From: Prolixibacteraceae bacterium
GTDB lineage: Bacteria > Bacteroidota > Bacteroidia > Bacteroidales > Prolixibacteraceae
DNA: 64,000 bases
Reading direction: 5' to 3'
NCBI GenBank assembly: GCA_019459485.1
Contig: JAIBEZ010000022.1
Location: 80,142-144,141 of the forward strand
Part shown: piece by piece, positions 60,082 through 64,000 of the stretch
How positions within the stretch are numbered: the first letter of the stretch is position 1
Layout: every line of letters starts with the position of its first letter
Translations under genes and position numbers: made by a program
The notes under the pieces: model-generated
The model's database searches: none
Told to the model about the DNA's origin: nothing
What the model saw: only the letters and a program-made list of their open reading frames with translations

Positions 60082-60217
60082 TCTATAATAGTTTCAAGTT
60101 TCAAGTTCAAAGTTTCAAGTCGCTCCGCTTTTCTGAATCGACCTCGTTTCTTATTTATTATTCCTTATTCGATATTGGATATTCAATATTTTACATTGGA
60201 TATTTCTTTTTTTTCAA

Positions 60218-61696
60218 TTACCCAACGCTGCCTTCCAAGCTGATCGCCAGAAGCTTTTGTGCTTCCACTGCAAATTCCATCGGAAGCTTGTTCAGCACTT
60301 CGCGGGCATATCCGTTTACAATCATCCCGATGGCATCTTCCGTAGAAATACCGCGCTGATTGCAATAGAAAATCTGGTTCTCACCAATTTTTGAGGTGGT
60401 AGCCTCATGTTCAACAATCGACGATTTATTGCCGACTTCGATGTAAGGAAAAGTGTGTGCGCCGCAGGTAGAACCCAGCAACAAAGAGTCGCACTGCGAA
60501 TAGTTGCGTGCATTGGTTGCTCCGGGCATCACTTTAACCAGTCCGCGATATGCATTGTCGCTTTTACCAGCCGAAATACCTTTCGATGTGATGGTACTTT
60601 TCGTGTTTTTGCCGATGTGAATCATTTTTGTTCCGGTATCGGCCTGCTGGTGGTGATTGGTCAATGCAACTGAGTTAAACTCACCTACTGAATTGTCGCC
60701 AATCAGCACACAACTTGGATATTTCCAGGTTATTGCAGAACCGGTTTCCACCTGCGTCCAGCTAATTTTTGACGATTCGCCACGGCAAATACCACGTTTT
60801 GTGACGAAATTATAAATTCCGCCCACACCGTTTTTATCGCCCGGATACCAGTTCTGAACCGTAGAATATTTCACTTCGGCGCGATCCATTGCAATAATTT
60901 CGACCACCGCGGCATGAAGCTGATTTTCGTCGCGCATCGGAGCCGTGCAACCTTCCAGATAACTGACGTAACTGTCGTCTTCAGCAATAATCAAAGTCCG
61001 CTCAAACTGGCCTGTTCCGGCAGTATTTATCCTGAAATACGTGGAAAGTTCCATCGGGCAGCGAACGCCTTTCGGGATGTAGCAAAATGATCCGTCGGAA
61101 AAAACAGCCGAATTGAGCGCTGCAAAGAAGTTATCCGTTGGCGGAACTGACATTCCAAGGTATTTGCGAACCAGTTCCGGATGTTCGATCAATGCTTCGC
61201 TGAACGAACAAAAAATAATTCCTTTTTCGGCCAGTACTTTTTTGAAAGTGGTGGTTACCGAAACACTGTCCATTACCACGTCAACCGCAACTCCGGCCAG
61301 GTGTTTTTGCTCCTCGATCGGAATTCCGAGCTTTTTAAATGTTTCCAGCAATTCCGGATCAACTTCGTCCAGACTTTCGTATTTTGGACTGGTTCGCGGA
61401 GCCGCATAATAGATTGTTTCCTGAAAATCGATCGGTGGAATTTTTAAATGGGCCCATTCCGGTGATTTCATTTTTAGCCATTCGCGGTATGCTTTCAGTC
61501 GGAATTCAAGCATAAATTCCGGCTCTTTTTTCTTGAAAGAAATCAGCCTGATTACATCCTCGCTCAATCCTTTGGGAATCACGTCAGTCTCAATGTCGGT
61601 AAAAAATCCGTATTGATATTCCTGCGTTGTTATGTCGTTTAATAATTTTTCCTGAGTTTCCATAATTTCTCTGTTTTCTGTCGCTTCTTTATTCAA
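60218..61696 (-). CDS. sufB: Fe-S cluster assembly protein SufB
   Basis: A 492-residue SufB protein, the main scaffold of the SUF system. Landmarks are [150 protein letters not shown], and the C-terminal [30 protein letters not shown]. The conserved cysteines (GVRC, LEGC, GIC) and downstream Cys used in cluster building are present. It is the first gene of sufB-sufC-sufD, with a promoter at 61740. Confidence 0.97.
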   Translation of the reverse strand: MNKEATENREIMETQEKLLNDITTQEYQYGFFTDIETDVIPKGLSEDVIRLISFKKKEPEFMLEFRLKAYREWLKMKSPEWAHLKIPPIDFQETIYYAAPRTSPKYESLDEVDPELLETFKKLGIPIEEQKHLAGVAVDVVMDSVSVTTTFKKVLAEKGIIFCSFSEALIEHPELVRKYLGMSVPPTDNFFAALNSAVFSDGSFCYIPKGVRCPMELSTYFRINTAGTGQFERTLIIAEDDSYVSYLEGCTAPMRDENQLHAAVVEIIAMDRAEVKYSTVQNWYPGDKNGVGGIYNFVTKRGICRGESSKISWTQVETGSAITWKYPSCVLIGDNSVGEFNSVALTNHHQQADTGTKMIHIGKNTKSTITSKGISAGKSDNAYRGLVKVMPGATNARNYSQCDSLLLGSTCGAHTFPYIEVGNKSSIVEHEATTSKIGENQIFYCNQRGISTEDAIGMIVNGYAREVLNKLPMEFAVEAQKLLAISLEGSVG

Positions 61697-61739
61697 TACT
61701 TACAAACAAACTTACACGCTGACAGTTTAAAATAAATTG

Positions 61740-61772
61740 CAAAGATAAGGAAGTAAAGCTATTTTTGTCGAA
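61740..61772 (-). promoter_or_regulatory. Promoter of the suf operon
   Basis: On the minus strand TATCTTTG (61747-61740) matches TAnnTTTG. A near -33 element TTCG lies 21 bp upstream (about 61772-61769). It is 44 bp before the sufB ATG. Confidence 0.6.
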
Positions 61773-61824
61773 ACTTTGAAGCTAATAAATACCTTCAGGT
61801 CTTAAAATTTAAGATGAAACGAAT

Positions 61825-61838
61825 CCCGATGTATCGGG
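61825..61838. repeat. CCCGAT-GT-ATCGGG palindrome before thiL
   Basis: Perfect 6-bp arms around 2 bases, 40 bp before the thiL ATG. A related palindrome (TCCCGA-ATTA-TCGGGA) lies just after thiL at 62937-62952. Confidence 0.6.
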
Positions 61839-61878
61839 GTGAGTTCCATACGACAATTAAAAAACAGATTACTTACGT

Positions 61879-62928
61879 ATGAAAGATACAAAAAAACAGA
61901 CGCAGCTTTCTGAAATCGGAGAGTTTGGGCTGATAAGCCGGTTGACAGAAAATATACAGTTGAAAAATGCAAGTTCATTGAAGGGTATTGGCGACGATGC
62001 CGCGGTACTTAGCTACCCCGACAAGAAAATTGTGGTTACAACCGATTTGTTAACTGAAGGAATTCATTTTAACCTGATGTATGTTCCGCTGAAGCACTTG
62101 GGTTATAAGGCCGTGGTGGTAAACCTTTCCGACGTTTTTGCAATGAATGCAGCACCCAGGCAAATCACAGTTTCTATAGCCATCTCCTCCAAATTTTCAA
62201 TTGAAGCCGTTGAAGAACTGTATGCTGGAATTCACCTTGCCTGCGAAAAATATGGTGTTGACCTGATCGGTGGCGACACGACCAGTTCACTCACCGGAAT
62301 GACCATCAGTATTACCGCAATCGGAGAGGCAAATGAAGATGAACTGGTTTACCGCAGCGGTGCAAAAGTGACTGATTTAGTGTGTGTATCGGGCGATTTG
62401 GGAGGTGCATACATGGGACTTCAACTGCTGGAGCGCGAAAACGAGGTATTCAAAGTGAACCCGAACCAGAAACCACAATTTGAAGGGTACGATTATATTT
62501 TGGAACGTCAGTTAAAACCGGAAGCACGCGGCGACATCAAAGAATTACTGAAAACATTGAATATCAAACCCACTTCGATGATCGACATTTCGGACGGGCT
62601 TTCGTCGGAAGCGTTGCATTTGTGCAAAGCCTCGAAAGTTGGTTGCAGCATTTACGAGGGAAAAATTCCGCTTGACAAACAAACCAAAGATTTTGCGGAA
62701 GAATTAAGCATCAATCCGCTGGTGGCCGCACTCAACGGAGGCGAAGATTACGAACTGCTGTTTACCGTTCCGCTTGCCAGCTACGACCTGATTAAAAAGG
62801 AATTCGACATCACCATTATCGGCCACATTACACCTGAAAGTGAAGGCGCCAACCTGATCACTTCCGGAGGTTCGGTTATTCCTTTGCAGGCACAGGGCTG
62901 GAACCCGTTGATGAATACGGAGGAATAA
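61879..62928 (+). CDS. thiL: Thiamine-monophosphate kinase ThiL
   Basis: A 349-residue enzyme that phosphorylates thiamine monophosphate to thiamine diphosphate with ATP. It shows the ThiL/PurM-like layout: EFGLISRLTENI, the ATP/Mg-binding GIGDDAAVL (about 37-45), VVTTDLLTEGIHFNLMY, VVVNLSDVFAMNAAPRQ, GVDLIGGDTTSS, VCVSGDLGGAYMGLQLL, SMIDISDGLSSEALHLC and LNGGEDYELLFTV. It stands alone, divergent from sufB, and has a composite terminator. Confidence 0.96.
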   Translation: MKDTKKQTQLSEIGEFGLISRLTENIQLKNASSLKGIGDDAAVLSYPDKKIVVTTDLLTEGIHFNLMYVPLKHLGYKAVVVNLSDVFAMNAAPRQITVSIAISSKFSIEAVEELYAGIHLACEKYGVDLIGGDTTSSLTGMTISITAIGEANEDELVYRSGAKVTDLVCVSGDLGGAYMGLQLLERENEVFKVNPNQKPQFEGYDYILERQLKPEARGDIKELLKTLNIKPTSMIDISDGLSSEALHLCKASKVGCSIYEGKIPLDKQTKDFAEELSINPLVAALNGGEDYELLFTVPLASYDLIKKEFDITIIGHITPESEGANLITSGGSVIPLQAQGWNPLMNTEE

Positions 62929-62970
62929 GGGTGCGGTCCCGAATTATCGGGATTAATCTCCGTTTTTTTT
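62917..62970 (+). terminator. Composite terminator of thiL
   Basis: ACGGAG (62917-62922, within the thiL 3' end) pairs with CTCCGT (62958-62963), enclosing the palindrome TCCCGA-ATTA-TCGGGA (62937-62952). A run of eight T follows. Confidence 0.7.
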
Positions 62971-62995
62971 GAACAAAACACGGTGAAGGCTTTGC

Positions 62996-63163
62996 TTACT
63001 TTTTCCTAATTAAATCCTTTGCTTTAATTCTGACAATTTTGCCATTCCGTGAAACAACTAAATCCGAATCATCTTTTAGGTGTGCAGCTATTAGGCGTTC
63101 ATAAGTTAAATCCAAACCTTTAATTATTTTTTCACGCAACTCTTTTACCTTTTCTGTATTCAT
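62996..63163 (-). CDS. Small 55-residue protein coupled to the zeta-toxin-like gene
   Basis: A 55-codon gene whose ATG (63163-63161) overlaps the TGA of the upstream kinase gene (ATGA, 63160-63163). The product starts MNTEKVKELREKIIKGLDLTYE and ends ELVV-like LVVSRNGKIVRIKAKDLIRKK. It has an N-terminal amphipathic helix and a short basic beta-hairpin-like tail. Small proteins of this size and pattern accompany zeta-toxin-like kinases in other bacteria, so it is a candidate antitoxin or partner; that role is inference. The overlap implies coupled translation after the kinase. Confidence 0.75.
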   Translation of the reverse strand: MNTEKVKELREKIIKGLDLTYERLIAAHLKDDSDLVVSRNGKIVRIKAKDLIRKK

Positions 63164-63726
63164 TTTGATATTATTTGATTAAAAATTTCCGGCTTATACA
63201 CCTCAATATCTTTATCGAGGAACCCCTCAGCAATAATTGAAGAAGGTGGATTTGAATTGTCATAAATCATCCAATAATCACAAATTGGTAAATATATTTT
63301 TGAGAGATTTTCCAAGCCGGATGCATATCTACGGCGTATAATTTCCTCCTGAATATTATGACCACCTTGTGAAACTCTGATTTTTACCCGTTCAATTGCT
63401 AAATCAACCGAATCAAGCCAAAAAAACAATAAGGTTACAAAGTATCCATTTGCTTTGGCTTCGGCTACCAGGTGCTTATATGTTTTGCTTGATAAAGTTG
63501 TTTCAAATGCAAAGTCAACATTTTGCTTCATCAGTTCCTTAATTCGACTCAGCATAATCCGACCAGCTGCAATGGCAACATTTTCGGGTTGAAAAGGGGA
63601 CAAACCTTTCGCAATCTCATCAGCGTTTACAAACTCTTTACAGTCCAACATGTCAGGCAAAACCGAATAAGAAGCAGTTGTTTTTCCAGCTCCATTGCAT
63701 CCTGATATTATGTATAACTTAGGCAT
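63160..63726 (-). CDS. Zeta toxin family/AAA kinase-like protein
   Basis: A 188-residue P-loop protein. Walker A is SGCNGAGKTT (about 8-17), FVNADEIAKGLSPF is the zeta-toxin motif after the P-loop, and DFAFETTLSSKTYKHLV resembles the zeta catalytic segment. The lid has RVKIRVSQGGHNIQEEIIRRRYASGLENL. Zeta toxins phosphorylate UDP-N-acetylglucosamine and block wall synthesis. Many chromosomal relatives are less well characterised, so toxicity here is not established. Its stop overlaps the start of the 55-residue gene by 4 bp. No epsilon antitoxin is seen upstream. Confidence 0.85.
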   Translation of the reverse strand: MPKLYIISGCNGAGKTTASYSVLPDMLDCKEFVNADEIAKGLSPFQPENVAIAAGRIMLSRIKELMKQNVDFAFETTLSSKTYKHLVAEAKANGYFVTLLFFWLDSVDLAIERVKIRVSQGGHNIQEEIIRRRYASGLENLSKIYLPICDYWMIYDNSNPPSSIIAEGFLDKDIEVYKPEIFNQIISK

Positions 63727-63784
63727 GTTCTCTTTTGATCAAAGATATCTATTTCCGACAAATTAAATTACTATACAAAAGTAT

Positions 63785-64000
63785 TTAGAATTCACCGGTT
63801 TCGATCATTTTTACCTCAACATTGGGGCTCCCGACTTCAACCGGTTTCATTTTTTATTCGCGAGGTTTCATTTTTACAAACGCATTGAGGTCGGCAACAA
63901 AGGTTTCGATCATTTTTACCTCAACATTGGGGCTCCCGACTTCAACCGGTTTCATTTTTTGTTCGATGGGTTTCATTTTTATAAACGCATTGATGTGTGG
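63785..64000 (-). repeat. 105-bp tandem repeat spanning a gene 3' end
   Basis: One unit occupies 63797-63901 and the next begins at 63902 (99 bp before the window edge). The period is 105 bp, exactly 35 codons. The first 60 bases of the two units (plus-strand order) are identical. The only change just beyond them alters CAA to TAA in the minus-strand frame. Confidence 0.85.
63854..64000 (-). CDS. C-terminal end of a repeat-containing protein (5' part outside window)
   Basis: The last 48 residues of a gene that enters from the right edge. They read as a 35-residue repeat: INAFIKMKPIEQKMKPVEVG, SPNVEVKMIETFVADL, then NAFVKMKPRE and a TAA at 63854-63856. The frame stays coding-like after this stop (KMKPVEVGSPNVEVKMIETGEF) up to a second TAA at 63785-63787. 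The present end therefore looks like a premature stop within a repeat copy. The lysine-methionine-rich, alternating charged pattern suggests helical segments. The family cannot be recognised from this piece. Confidence 0.6.
   Translation of the reverse strand, partial: PHINAFIKMKPIEQKMKPVEVGSPNVEVKMIETFVADLNAFVKMKPRE

Noticed and set aside
60082..60217. TTTCAAG-type short repeats between sufC and sufB
   Set aside because: Low-complexity direct repeats of this sort are common in Bacteroidota intergenic DNA. There is no array structure with spacers, so this is not CRISPR.

Overview
The window is chromosomal DNA from a Bacteroidota (Bacteroidetes) bacterium. Evidence includes two SusC/SusD pairs, hybrid two-component sensors with AraC-type output domains, a type IX secretion sorting domain, promoters of the TTTG / TAnnTTTG type, almost no Shine-Dalgarno sequences, an alanine-rich extension on ribosomal protein S16, and a Bacteroidota-style OxyR. 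The gene mix suggests a free-living carbohydrate degrader, perhaps of the order Marinilabiliales, but that placement is only inference.

Left part (1-10.9 kb): the 5' part of radC, then a minus-strand run of a Tat-exported Gfo/Idh/MocA oxidoreductase, a Tat-exported sugar isomerase/epimerase-like protein and a GH2 beta-galactosidase-like enzyme with an inserted LamG domain. A divergent plus-strand hybrid sensor with a periplasmic sugar-binding domain follows, and ends tail to tail with a DUF1080 (3-keto-glycoside hydrolase family) gene.

Fructan locus (11.0-24.3 kb, minus strand): MFS transporter, PfkB fructokinase, SusC, SusD, a DUF4960 lipoprotein and three GH32 lipoproteins, one of which has lost the RDP motif. 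The content matches the levan/fructan utilisation locus described in Bacteroides thetaiotaomicron (BT1754-BT1765). The nearby sensor is probably its fructose-responsive regulator. The scheme would be capture by SusCD and the DUF4960 protein, hydrolysis to fructose by GH32 enzymes, import by MFS and phosphorylation by the kinase.

Housekeeping block (24.5-28.4 kb): a head-GIN (DUF2807) protein, LemA plus a DUF3137 membrane protein, rimM and rpsP.

Second polysaccharide locus (28.6-48.6 kb, plus strand): a propeller-type hybrid sensor, a GH130 enzyme, an MFS transporter, an unclassified lipoprotein, SusC, SusD, a FIVAR-like/LamG lipoprotein, an unclassified 822-residue secreted protein, and a 1038-residue T9SS-exported protein whose N-terminal half is a paralogue of the unclassified lipoprotein. 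Only GH130 is a recognisable enzyme, so this locus is the best candidate for undescribed carbohydrate chemistry.

Right part (48.7-64 kb): a lipoprotein, prfB with its programmed +1 frameshift, a GNAT acetyltransferase, polyphosphate kinase fused in frame to an ArsC-like domain, a lipoprotein, oxyR, tRNA-Glu, rpsT, a small accessory module (DUF4143-type ATPase plus a truncated HicB-like antitoxin) between 13-bp direct repeats, sufBCD, thiL, a zeta-toxin-like kinase overlapping a 55-residue gene, and the end of a gene built of 105-bp tandem repeats with a stop codon inside the last repeat.
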